Shown here one piece after another: positions 43,985 to 52,424 of a stretch of 64,000 nucleotides of DNA. Numbering within the stretch: the stretch's first letter is position 1; each line of letters starts with the position of its first letter. The notes under the pieces were generated by a model. It worked only from the letters and a program-made list of their open reading frames with translations, did not search any database and had not been told where the DNA came from. Location of the stretch: the NCBI GenBank assembly GCA_964598225.1, contig CAZRBG010000005.1, forward strand, positions 101,273 to 165,272, given 5' to 3'. Source of the DNA: SG8-4 sp964598225 (lineage in GTDB: Bacteria; Planctomycetota; Phycisphaerae; Sedimentisphaerales; Anaerobacaceae). The translations under genes and the position numbers were made by a program.

Positions 43985-44094
43985 TATCGCCTCCTTATTA
44001 CAAAACTTGTTTTGATGATTCGCGCTCCGGCCACGCGCCGGGGCACCCCAGAATTGTAGCACGAAATCAACTGTCAAAGCATGTCTCGTTCGGC

Positions 44095-44150
44095 AAGCTC
44101 AGATCCCCGGCCTGAGCGAAGTCGAACGGGGCAGGCTCCGAGCAAAGCCG
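44095..44150. repeat. Partial dispersed repeat (CTGAGCGAAGTCGAACGG)
   Basis: CGGCAAGCTCAGATCCCCGGCCTGAGCG... resembles the wide-spread 'GAGCGAAGTCGAA' class of short bacterial repeats. Lies in the long leader region ahead of the first LamG gene. The rest of 43,985-44,320 shows nothing else. Confidence 0.4.
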
Positions 44151-44320
44151 CCGGACACAAGAATCAAAATTTTGGACTCGCTTTCGGCGATACCCTTTAG
44201 ATTACTCCGTGCAGCCGCTCCAACATCTTGCCTGCGAATTCTCGTTCCTGGCATTTTTCCTGCTACAGAAATTCTCAATAATTAGAAGTATTGTTACTAG
44301 CCACGAACTATTGTTTGCTG

Positions 44321-44455
44321 ATTGACATGACCCCCTTTCTTCAACTTGCGCTCGCACCGCGCGTTATTTGCCCTGCCTTCAAGGGTAACTTGCGAATCCA
44401 AGTTTGCTGACTTCACCAAATATATTTGTACCACATCGTCTATCGGCCAGTCAAG
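44321..44455 (-). promoter_or_regulatory. Conserved promoter plus leader module, copy 1 (LamG gene 1)
   Basis: Minus strand: TTGACT (44,455-44,450), 18 bases containing GGCCGATAGA, then TACAAA. Downstream blocks shared with copy 2 at 48.1-48.2 kb: TGAAGTC, TTGGATTCGCA, ACCCTTGAAGGCAG, GTGCG and AAAGGGGGTCATGTCAA. ACCCTT can pair with AAAGGGGGT. A six-codon frame starts at the ATG of ATGTCAA. It lies ~340 bases ahead of the gene start. Confidence 0.6.
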
Positions 44456-44519
44456 AAAAAACTTTGGTAAAAACCGTCGAGGCGGGAGAAAAAAATGATG
44501 TTCTGCATAAAGCAGGCGC

Positions 44520-44574
44520 AAAAAAAGACCTGCGTTGAGGTAGTCTCCGAAAGGAGTCCCCAGGACAACGCAGG
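44520..44574 (-). terminator. Intrinsic terminator of the second LamG gene
   Basis: Minus strand CCTGCGTTG and CAACGCAGG form the outer stem, enclosing TCCTGGGGACTCC and a GGAGAC arm, followed by TCTTTTTTTGCG. About 95 bases after the stop of the second LamG gene, with a palindromic repeat in between. Confidence 0.85.
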
Positions 44575-44612
44575 CCCGGAATCAACGATAAACTTCGGGC
44601 ACTGGCTCCCAA

Positions 44613-44673
44613 ATTGACTATTGACTATTGTCCCTGTCCTGACAGGGACAATAGTCATTATTCAATAGTCAAT
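44613..44673. repeat. Perfect palindrome at the stop of LamG gene 2
   Basis: GACTATTGTCCCTGTC and GACAGGGACAATAGTC form a perfect 16-bp stem with a 2-base loop; outer ATTGACTA / TAGTCAAT arms extend it imperfectly. On the minus strand the LamG stop TGA is the TGA of the outer ATTGACTATTG unit. No T-run, so not a standard terminator. Confidence 0.8.
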
Positions 44674-47600
44674 CACGATACAGGCGGATGTCGTCGATGT
44701 ACATCACACCCGAACCTCCGTTACTCGCGCCGCCGGTTGAGCCAAGACCGATTGCGATCTTGTCCACGTTGCTCAGGTCGACGCCTTTATCCGCGAATTC
44801 CTGCAGCGGGATGGGCCACTCGGTCCACGTGGTGATATTGGCCGCGGCCGGATCATCATGCGTTACAACCGCAGGGTCGCCGGTTGCGTTAGCCAGCGAC
44901 ACGTAGAGCGGCTCGGCGTCATTGGCTGCAATTCCAATATCCTGACTCGTCCATTGGCCGGAGACGTTGCCGGTGATCGTAACGTTGGAGAAATTGGCTT
45001 CGCACACGGCGTTGTTGTTATGGCTGGTCAGCGCCAGACCTACGAAGACCGTCGAGTCCATAGCAGCTACCGCCGGTCTCCAGACCATAGGAGTCCATGA
45101 AGCGCCGTCGCTGGAATAGTAGCCGCGGAAGTTCCCTGATACGTCGCGCTCCAACTTTATCCAGTATGGCGCGGTGATATCCATCTGCTCGGCCGTCGCG
45201 ACCGAAGTGTCGCTGACAGCATCAATGCCGGTATCTTCACGCGCCTGGAATCTTACGCCGTTGGTTGCCGTGCCGTCCGGATTGGTGGGCATGACGTAAA
45301 CCGCAGCGAATTTCGAGCCGGGATCGAGCGTCTCGCGGATCATCACGCCGGCTTTGGCCCAGGGGTCTGTCAGTTCAACGCTTTCGACCTTCGCCACGAT
45401 CTCGCCGGCGCCGGTGAGCGTCTTGTAAGCAAAGTGGAACTCATCGGAATCGTTCCAGATGTCGGCGCCTGTGGCCGTAATCGTGAACGTACCGCCCGAT
45501 TGCGTAAAGCTGCCCACCGATGGAGCCTGACCCTGGAACCAGATCGAGAGCACTCCGACCTCGTGCTTGGTCCAGTCGCGAGGTGCTGTCAGCGTTAGCG
45601 CGGCCTCAGAGTTGGTCACGCCGGCCGTGTTGTTGTAAGAGAGCGGCATAGACTGTGCTCCACTGTGAACGATTGTCTGCTCGGCATACGGAGGGAGCAG
45701 ATATCCCACTTGCGAACCGTTGGTCGGAGTGTCGAAGCCGTCGATCCAGTGCTGCCAGATGGCTTCGTTTTCAGCGTCGTTGTCGGTATAGCTCTCGAAA
45801 TCTTCAACCGGGATGAAATCGGCCACTGAGAAGCTCCAGATGCCGCCTTGGCTGACTGTTCCGTCGTTATTGTTCTCATCGATGCGCCAGTAGTATGGTC
45901 CGCCGCCCCACTCGACGCCTTCGGCAGGAGTGAAGGTCGTGGTATTCTGATTGCCGCGATACACGCCTGTCGTGTCGGAAGTATCGGCCCCGGCCACGGC
46001 ATCCTTGTCGAGGGCGAAGTAGACATCGTGGCTTGCCGCCTCTTCGCCCGGCGACCAGCTAAGCGGCAGCGCCTCGTCAATGCCGACCAGACCCCCATTC
46101 GACGGCTCAGGTGAGCCGGCCTTAAGCGGGTCTTCGCCCTTGCTCATAATCTCCTCGACCTGGGCGGCGGTAATGGCATCATCGAACAACCTGACGTCAT
46201 CCAAAAGGCCGTCGTAGTATCTGTTTCCGTTGCTGGTGCCGACGGGTCTGCCGAGGCGTATCGTGGCCATATCTGCAATATTTGCGGTGTGCGCCTGGAA
46301 GTCAACTTCCGCTCCGTTGAAGTACAGCCTGCAACCGTCCGTCTCGTCCCAGGTTGCGGCCACGTGGTTCCAGCCGGCGCCAGCGAGCGTCGGACCGCCC
46401 AGCCTGACATCCGTAGCCCCTTCCATGGCGAAGCCGAGGTCCCCGGGGTCGCCGACGTGCATGTGAGTTTCATTCTGGTCTCCGAAGCCGTCACCGTCGG
46501 TCTCGGTACCGTACCATAACATGCCCGCGTTGCCGGTCTGATCTGTATTGACCCACATCATGATAGAACCGCCGGCCGAGGTGACCATATCTCCGGGCAG
46601 TTCTACGTGTCCCTCGTTGTCGCCGAGGAATTCCAGAGCCATGTTAAACTGGCCCGGCACCCAGAGGACGTTGTCGATTATATCTCCGTGATTATCGTGT
46701 CCCGAGAAGTCGATGACTTTTGTGCCGCTGCCGGCTTCGAATTTGTACCAGGCGACCAGATTCGGATCTGTCACGGGAATCTCCGGTATCGTCGAAAAAC
46801 TCCACACCTGGCCTTTTACCGTCTCCGGTGGATTGAATTCATCGACGCGCCAATAGTAAGTCTTGCCGCCTTCGAGCGTGCCGGGCGTGAAGGTTGGGTC
46901 CGTTGCGGTTGCACCGTCGGCTGCTGTATCCACCTCGTCGAAACTCTCGCCGAAATAGACGTAATGTACTTTGGCCCCGAATCCCGCCGTCCAGTTAAGC
47001 GTCGGTTCCAGGTCCACATATCGTCCGCCGTCGATCGGGGTTGGATTATATGCGTTCGTTGGCGGAATCGAGAAACTCCAGACGTCACCTTTGTGCGTGG
47101 TTCCGTCGGCCTCAACCTCATCTACCCGCCAATAGTATGTCGTTCCGGGCACAAGTCCTTCGGGAAGAGCCATACCGGGGAATCCGGCCACAAAGAAATC
47201 CGAGGTCTGGTTGCTCTGGAAAGTATCGGCCAGGCCGTTGTTGACGTCTTCGAAGTTGACGCCCATGTAGACATCGTGCGAAACCGCTGTGTCTCCCGCC
47301 GACCACGTGAGATTCACCCAGGTGTCGAGGTATTGTGATCCATCAGCCGGCGTAGGACCATAAGCTTTCAACTGCGGTCCACGGAAGCTTTCCGGTGGGC
47401 CGGGTTCCGCTCCCGACAGCGAGAAATCAGGATTAGTGGTCAGAACGATCTTGTCGATGATAAGCCCGTCCTCACGCACCCAGATGTTCAAAGTGTGGAG
47501 ACCTGTCGTCTGCACATCGATCTGGGCCGGTTCATCTCGTTGGTATCTCCCGTTGGCCCATTGGTAGTTGTTGTTCCAGCCGGTGATTCGGTCGGACAGA

Positions 47601-47986
47601 GGCGTCGCCTCGCCGTCCAGACCGGCATGACAAGAATCGGCAGCTCCGTCGGGGCCCCAGGCGAGGATCCATACATAATGCGGGCCGGTCTTGACGAAAT
47701 TGATCTGGTACTCCAGGCGCTCGCTATCTGTGGCATAGTTATCCATGTGGTTGCCGTTGCCCTCCGTCACCTGCATGCCGAACTCACCGGTAAACCCATC
47801 CACCGGTCCGGTCAATTGCCATGTATCGCCGCCGACTTCGACATTGGCATCGAAGTTCTCCGCCTCGACCGATACAATGCCGTCCGGACCTTCGTCCTGC
47901 TGCAGCGGATCGAGCCCCAGTGCGCTGCCGGCCGCGGCAAGAACCAAAACAACTGGCATTAAGTAGTACAATTTTGTCCTAAACAT
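44669..47986 (-). CDS. Giant secreted CBM6-like/FN3-like/LamG protein 2
   Basis: 1105 residues, AAGGAG before ATG, signal peptide 1-24. N-terminal domain (~36-190) opens VSVEAENFDANVEVGG, a CBM6/CBM35-like start, in place of the PA14 of protein 1. Then come two FN3-like repeats (SHDVYMGVNFEDV; KVHYVYFGESFDEV), a LamG domain (~400-600), an FN3-like repeat and a DFESY domain, all closely matching protein 1. The C-terminus contains a DUF1349-like concanavalin domain (GEIVAKVESVELTDPWAKAGVMIRE..., ~850-1020) and ends ...MYIDDIRLYRD, like the internal DDIRLY of protein 1. Presumed extracellular glycan binding. Has its own promoter/leader and terminator. Confidence 0.85.
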   Translation of the reverse strand: MFRTKLYYLMPVVLVLAAAGSALGLDPLQQDEGPDGIVSVEAENFDANVEVGGDTWQLTGPVDGFTGEFGMQVTEGNGNHMDNYATDSERLEYQINFVKTGPHYVWILAWGPDGAADSCHAGLDGEATPLSDRITGWNNNYQWANGRYQRDEPAQIDVQTTGLHTLNIWVREDGLIIDKIVLTTNPDFSLSGAEPGPPESFRGPQLKAYGPTPADGSQYLDTWVNLTWSAGDTAVSHDVYMGVNFEDVNNGLADTFQSNQTSDFFVAGFPGMALPEGLVPGTTYYWRVDEVEADGTTHKGDVWSFSIPPTNAYNPTPIDGGRYVDLEPTLNWTAGFGAKVHYVYFGESFDEVDTAADGATATDPTFTPGTLEGGKTYYWRVDEFNPPETVKGQVWSFSTIPEIPVTDPNLVAWYKFEAGSGTKVIDFSGHDNHGDIIDNVLWVPGQFNMALEFLGDNEGHVELPGDMVTSAGGSIMMWVNTDQTGNAGMLWYGTETDGDGFGDQNETHMHVGDPGDLGFAMEGATDVRLGGPTLAGAGWNHVAATWDETDGCRLYFNGAEVDFQAHTANIADMATIRLGRPVGTSNGNRYYDGLLDDVRLFDDAITAAQVEEIMSKGEDPLKAGSPEPSNGGLVGIDEALPLSWSPGEEAASHDVYFALDKDAVAGADTSDTTGVYRGNQNTTTFTPAEGVEWGGGPYYWRIDENNNDGTVSQGGIWSFSVADFIPVEDFESYTDNDAENEAIWQHWIDGFDTPTNGSQVGYLLPPYAEQTIVHSGAQSMPLSYNNTAGVTNSEAALTLTAPRDWTKHEVGVLSIWFQGQAPSVGSFTQSGGTFTITATGADIWNDSDEFHFAYKTLTGAGEIVAKVESVELTDPWAKAGVMIRETLDPGSKFAAVYVMPTNPDGTATNGVRFQAREDTGIDAVSDTSVATAEQMDITAPYWIKLERDVSGNFRGYYSSDGASWTPMVWRPAVAAMDSTVFVGLALTSHNNNAVCEANFSNVTITGNVSGQWTSQDIGIAANDAEPLYVSLANATGDPAVVTHDDPAAANITTWTEWPIPLQEFADKGVDLSNVDKIAIGLGSTGGASNGGSGVMYIDDIRLYRD

Positions 47987-48051
47987 TGCAGTCTCCTTCG
48001 ATAGAAATCACTTATACCTTTAACTTAATCATGCCCCGCACACGCTCGGAG

Positions 48052-48123
48052 CTATATGAGCGGAATTGAAGGTCTGAATAAACAAGGTTCGCATCCCGGT
48101 AATTGATACTTGAGATTTGACAT
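48052..48123 (-). other. Possible 23-codon leader frame
   Basis: Starts at the ATG of the conserved AAAGGAGGTAATGTCAA block and ends TAG, encoding MSNLKYQLPGCEPCLFRPS-. The ribosome site is only two bases from the ATG, so translation is doubtful. The frame at the equivalent place in copy 1 is six codons. Confidence 0.25.
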
Positions 48124-48243
48124 TACCTCCTTTCACCGAATACGCACAAGCTGCCTCAAGGTCGCCCTGGAGAACCTGCTGCGAACCCAAACCTCCCGAC
48201 TTCATTTCCTTTAGTAGTACCAGATTCTCTATCGGCAAGTCAA
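48117..48243 (-). promoter_or_regulatory. Conserved promoter plus leader module, copy 2 (LamG gene 2)
   Basis: Minus strand: TTGACT (48,243-48,238), 18 bases containing TGCCGATAGA, then TACTAC. Downstream blocks: TGAAGTC, TTTGGGTTCGCA, GACCTTGAGGCAG, GTGCG, and AAAGGAGGTAATGTCAA, a full complement to the 16S 3' end. GACCTT can pair with AAAGGAGGT. The match to copy 1 is stronger in these blocks than in the surrounding spacer. Confidence 0.6.
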
Positions 48244-49130
48244 GGATAAAACTTGGTCAAATGGGCTGAAGCAGTTGAAATTTCAGCAAGACCGCCCTTT
48301 TTAGGACATTTGTGGCCAACGGTCTTACATTTTATAGGATCATAATGACAACGAGCGAGATCTATTCTCCTCACTTCACTTATTGCGGTTTTTAGAGCCC
48401 CGAATTAGGGGAATTCCCTATATAACCTTTTGGCCGTTTCCTGCATATATAGTAACTAAAAAGAAATATCGAATATCCAATCGCTTGGGGTTATTTGTCG
48501 GCCCGGTCGAGCGCTAAGTGAGGCCGAGCCTCGGCAAAAAGAATCCGTACTTCTTCTTGACTACCAGAGCGCTTGGCGGCCGGATTTGGACTTCTCTTAC
48601 GCTGTCTCGGAACATGCCGCAGGTTTCGATTCCGGTGCTCGGGCAGAACATCCGTTAGTTCTGACGGGCGAGGCGACGGTCTTGACTGATGGGTCGGGCA
48701 GTCTCGGTCTGTGTATTTCCGCCTTCATGGGACTGGGTTTCTTCAGTTCGGTGCGCTGCATCAGGAAAGCGAATTCCGGCGTTATGCCTCAATGGTATCA
48801 TGGCGGCGGGCCTTTCCAGATCGGCCGCAGTGTCGCCGTTAATCCGGATTTGGTTTCCTCGACGCCGGTGTACTGCTTCGTTCAGCCGGACCACCAGGCG
48901 GAAGATCCAATACCAATATCACGCCTGAGGATTATAGTATCCCTCTGGCGCCAATCAGAATACACACCACATGTCCTCAATTCTCGCGGGCCTCCTATAG
49001 TTTGCTGAGAAAATCATTTTTTCTATCTGTGTGCTCTGGCGTGGGGTCGGAGCCAATTTCCGACTCCAATACTCTGAGAGCAGATGGAGGCAGCAAAGCT
49101 ATTTAAAACCAATTTTTGGGAGTAAGAAAA
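48244..49130. other. ~890-base spacer with one weak reading frame
   Basis: Apart from the uncertain frame at 48,586-49,008, nothing was recognised. The 3' 100 bases hold the ribosome site of the vWA gene. The first 300 bases are A+T-rich and likely contain regulatory DNA for the plus-strand genes. Confidence 0.4.
48586..49008 (+). CDS. Uncertain hypothetical frame, possibly a gene remnant
   Basis: A 140-codon frame beginning at TTG, also open upstream, with no ribosome site and no signal peptide. Residues ~1-115 (SEHAAGFDSGARAEHPLVL, GSLGLCISAFMGLGFFSSVR) have protein-like composition, while the last 30 do not. No family recognised. It may be the tail of a decayed gene. Confidence 0.25.
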   Translation: MDFSYAVSEHAAGFDSGARAEHPLVLTGEATVLTDGSGSLGLCISAFMGLGFFSSVRCIRKANSGVMPQWYHGGGPFQIGRSVAVNPDLVSSTPVYCFVQPDHQAEDPIPISRLRIIVSLWRQSEYTPHVLNSRGPPIVC

Positions 49131-50009
49131 ATGAAGAGAATATTACTAATAATGATAATTTGTGCGCTCACGACTGGTGTTACTTCGGCGGACATGGCCG
49201 ATGTAATGTTTGTTGTCGACGAATCAGGATCAATGGCCGGCGAGCACGCTTGGATAAGCTCCATGGTAACAGGCTTGGAATCGGGTCTGGTCACTGCCGG
49301 AGTTGGCGATACAAGCACCGGCGATCTGGCAAACCAGTATGCGTTGGTAGGCTTTGGTACCGGGGCCCACGGTGGTGGCTCCGAGCAAGTACCTCACAAG
49401 CATACAGTGGACAGTGGTGATTGGGGAAGTGCGGCCGATTTATCCGCAGCAACCAGCGGGCTTATCCCTTCTGGTGCCACAGAGGACGGCTGGAGGGCCA
49501 TTGATTTTGCGCTCAACAACTACTCGATACGCTCCGGTTCTAAGCTAAACGTGATTCTGGTAACCGACGAAGACAGGGATGACACTACAAGCCTCACTTA
49601 CAGTGGCGTTTTGGGTGAGCTTGACCGTCGAAATGCTCTGCTGAATGCCGTTGTGAATGCAACCTTCGATTCTGACAGCTACAACACCGCACTCGGTGTA
49701 GACAAAGACGGGACTGCCTACATTCAAGACGGCACAGGCTTCATTACGGACACCGGCGGCAATATAACCTCCGATTTCGGCACAACCGATGCTGACTATA
49801 TAGATATGGCCTGGGATACAGGCGGTGGTGCATGGAGCCTCAACCAACTCAGGGTCGGCGGTGATACGGCCACCTCATTCACCAATGCTTTCATCGACCT
49901 CAAAGTCACGGAAATACAAGACCAACCCATCATTCCGGCTCCCGGTGCCGTTCTGCTGGGTATGCTTGGTTTGAGTGTTGCCGGGGTAAAATTGCGTAAA
50001 CGTTCATGA
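49131..50009 (+). CDS. Secreted vWA-like protein with PEP-CTERM-like C-terminal anchor
   Basis: 292 residues from the ATG with GGGAG upstream. Signal peptide 1-20. A von Willebrand A-type domain starts at once, with the metal site D30-E-S32-G-S34 (VVDESGSM) and a later TDEDRDD loop. The C-terminus is IIPAPGAVLLGMLGLSVAGVKLRKR: a proline-rich motif, a hydrophobic helix and basic residues, the layout of PEP-CTERM sorting signals, with P-x-PGA in place of the usual PEP. The next gene carries a near-identical tail. The exosortase is not in the window. Likely displayed or released at the surface. Confidence 0.85.
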   Translation: MKRILLIMIICALTTGVTSADMADVMFVVDESGSMAGEHAWISSMVTGLESGLVTAGVGDTSTGDLANQYALVGFGTGAHGGGSEQVPHKHTVDSGDWGSAADLSAATSGLIPSGATEDGWRAIDFALNNYSIRSGSKLNVILVTDEDRDDTTSLTYSGVLGELDRRNALLNAVVNATFDSDSYNTALGVDKDGTAYIQDGTGFITDTGGNITSDFGTTDADYIDMAWDTGGGAWSLNQLRVGGDTATSFTNAFIDLKVTEIQDQPIIPAPGAVLLGMLGLSVAGVKLRKRS

Positions 50010-50075
50010 ACGAACAGCCTGCTCGTTGCAGGCAAAAGACAATATTAATTCAGTAATTTTGACAGGAGAAAGAAA

Positions 50076-50747
50076 ATGAACAAGAGAACACTATTTTTGG
50101 GAATTTATTTGAGCGTGCTGTTGATCACGGCACAGACAAACGCTGCGATGTGGGAAGTGGATAGGGCCACTGCGCTGCAGTTCACGTCCCACAATATGGT
50201 CCAAGGCTTCCTGGATTCATCCGACATACGTGTGTATGACGGGCCCAACAATAAAGTGTACGGCCCGGCTGGCGGCGACACGTATGGCAGCACAGGCAAC
50301 GTCATGTCCGGACAGGTCGGTTTCGTAGCCACTATTGGAGCCAACAGTTCGCCCGGAGATGCGACCATCGAGATTTTCGATCCTTCTCCGTCGCTGAGCG
50401 GCGTTTATAACAACGGCATCAAGATCTACGCCGAGAACGATAACGACGACCACTGGGAAGTCCAGTTGTTCTACGAGGCCACCCCCGGTGGCGACAAAGA
50501 CTCTGGTGCCTTCGCTCATCTAAGCCCCGGTCAGAGTACATGGCTGAGTATTTCCGATGCAGTGAATTTAGCGGACGTAACCAAACTCGGCATAAGAGTA
50601 CAGGGCCACAACATGGGCGGAAGCAATGTGGGTGAGCCAAGTAATCCGGATACATTCCACACTTCCGTAGTTCCTGTTCCCGGTGCGGTTCTGCTTGGTA
50701 TGCTCGGCTTGGGTGCGGCTGGTGTTAAGCTGCGCAAGTTTGCGTAG
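50076..50747 (+). CDS. Secreted protein with PEP-CTERM-like anchor
   Basis: 223 residues, AGGAG before the ATG, signal peptide 1-23. The mature domain (AAMWEVDRATALQFTSHNMVQ..., ~25-195) is beta-rich with no recognised family. C-terminus VVPVPGAVLLGMLGLGAAGVKLRKF matches that of the preceding gene residue for residue over the core. 66 bases separate the two, so they probably form a two-gene unit. Function unknown. Confidence 0.8.
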   Translation: MNKRTLFLGIYLSVLLITAQTNAAMWEVDRATALQFTSHNMVQGFLDSSDIRVYDGPNNKVYGPAGGDTYGSTGNVMSGQVGFVATIGANSSPGDATIEIFDPSPSLSGVYNNGIKIYAENDNDDHWEVQLFYEATPGGDKDSGAFAHLSPGQSTWLSISDAVNLADVTKLGIRVQGHNMGGSNVGEPSNPDTFHTSVVPVPGAVLLGMLGLGAAGVKLRKFA

Positions 50748-50773
50748 TTCATGCAGAGCGGTGTTTTGATTTG

Positions 50774-50821
50774 GTAGATTATGAGGAGGGGCGGAGCCTC
50801 GTTGAAGGGCTTCGCCCTTGC
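50774..50821. repeat. Small paired hairpins (GGGGCGGAGCC, AAGGGCTTCGCCCTT)
   Basis: Two short dyads, GAGGGGCGGAGCCTC and GAAGGGCTTCGCCCTTG, after the PEP-CTERM-like pair. No T-run. Similar in kind to the other short palindromes of the window; may end transcription. Confidence 0.45.
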
Positions 50822-50930
50822 TCTGCAATGAACGCCGAAAAGAGCCTGTCCGGAATTAGCTTTGTCATCGAGCTGCTTGCTTCTCGGATAGCGGCAACTG
50901 GTGCATGGGCTGACATACTTTGCCGAAGAT

Positions 50931-52124
50931 CTAATAGCCTCTGGCTCTTATTTTGCCGTTAGGGTATATAATTCGCGGCCCACAGGTCGGACATTCTTTC
51001 GACTTTTTTCCCGTTGACTGGCGCTGGCTGGCTCTGGTGTAGAATACATTGCACGGAATCTGTAGTTCATCGCCGCTCTCAGTACTGACAAGGAGCGTAT
51101 CTGTGAAGATTCGCATGTTTTTGCCCCGGGGCGGCCTGACTTCAACCTCGAGTTCATAGCCATTACCGATTGGGCGAGTATTTGCAATGGATGCTGTTCC
51201 CTTTTCAGATTTAACCGCTGCAATAGTGAAGTTTTCATCGTAATTGTTGATAACTCGAACCTTCCTTACAACCGAATCTCCGGGATTGACTCCGCGGACC
51301 AGCACCGGATTGAATCTGTACTTTGGGACTGTTCTAACACCTATCGTGACCGCCTGACACTCCGGATGCGTCACGCCGATCTCGATACGGCCGTTGAGGT
51401 TCTCCGCCAGGCGAGCCATGTCGATCTTCGGCTCGATGACGAACTTCGCCTGCGTTACAGAAGGATCGTAATCGATGGTGATGCTATCGTCGGTCGACTT
51501 GAAATGTGATATTGCAAAAGGCTTGCCGTCAGTGCTGGTAAGCGTGATTTTCGGATTTCCGGCGTTGGCCTGTTCGAGCAGCAAGTGCAGCTCTCTCGGC
51601 TCGACCCGGACCTTCGAGATCACCTTGGCCGTCACGCCCAGCGTAATACGCGGATTTGTCCGGTCATTACTGTAAACAGTAAGGTTCTTTGTGATCTGTC
51701 CAAGTTCTGTGTCCGCGTACAGCTTCACTTTCATGGTGCCGCTCTCACCCGGCGCGTATCGGCCCTTATCTACCTCCATTACGGTACAACTGCCGCAGGA
51801 AGCGACAATTTGACTTATCTCAAGAGTGCCGTCGCCGGTATTGGTAAACTTGAACTCGCAGAGATTTTCTGTTTTCAAGCCTACCTCGCCGAAATTGTGA
51901 ACTAGCTTGTCGAATTTAATTCTTGGCTCCGGCTGTTTGATGTTTCTTCGTGCGTATTCAGGGTGTGCCGATGGGGGCGCCGCATATTCTGTTGGTGTCT
52001 CGAACTGCCTGAACCAGGTCGGATCCAACCGCTGTTGTGTCGCAGTTTCCTCTTCGCAGCCGGTATTCAGCATCAGAGCAAAACAGACGCCCAAAGTGGT
52101 TATAATAATTCGACTATCTCTCAT
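50931..52124 (-). CDS. DUF1573-type lipoprotein
   Basis: 397 residues. Lipobox ALMLNTGC gives an acylated Cys23. Residues ~65-165 are a DUF1573/ASH-type Ig fold (FDKLVHNFGEVGLKTENLCEFKFTNTGDGTLEISQI, SCGSCTV) with the usual paired Cys of this family. Two further Ig-like repeats follow to ~360, ending with a Cys pair (ECPTCGP). Such proteins are common, exported and of unknown function; proposed roles are redox or protein binding. Single gene, divergent from the TPR lipoprotein gene. Confidence 0.85.
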   Translation of the reverse strand: MRDSRIIITTLGVCFALMLNTGCEEETATQQRLDPTWFRQFETPTEYAAPPSAHPEYARRNIKQPEPRIKFDKLVHNFGEVGLKTENLCEFKFTNTGDGTLEISQIVASCGSCTVMEVDKGRYAPGESGTMKVKLYADTELGQITKNLTVYSNDRTNPRITLGVTAKVISKVRVEPRELHLLLEQANAGNPKITLTSTDGKPFAISHFKSTDDSITIDYDPSVTQAKFVIEPKIDMARLAENLNGRIEIGVTHPECQAVTIGVRTVPKYRFNPVLVRGVNPGDSVVRKVRVINNYDENFTIAAVKSEKGTASIANTRPIGNGYELEVEVRPPRGKNMRIFTDTLLVSTESGDELQIPCNVFYTRASQRQSTGKKSKECPTCGPRIIYPNGKIRARGY

Positions 52125-52424
52125 GGGTTCTCTCTTGAAATTCTGATCGCGACGGATTTCTCGGCCTATCTTGCAAAGACAATCCAGCCGCTGAAAACCA
52201 ATCCCTGAACGACGACTTTTTCGATGACCTCCTCGCTGTCATGCCGTCGGCAACTACACACTGCATTATTATAGCTGAAAAGACCGTTTAGGTCAAGGAT
52301 TTTGCGTCTTTTCATACTTTTTTGGTGTTTGTGCTTGACGAACGGCCCGGGACGTGATATTTGATCGTTTCAATACTTGATTTTTCGCCTGATAGTCCTG
52401 TTCTTGAGTGAAAGGAGGCCAACG

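Noticed and set aside
44297..44521. 74-codon frame upstream of LamG gene 1
   Set aside because: Overlaps the conserved promoter/leader and terminator; similarity to the frame at 48,029-48,238 is explained by DNA-level leader conservation.
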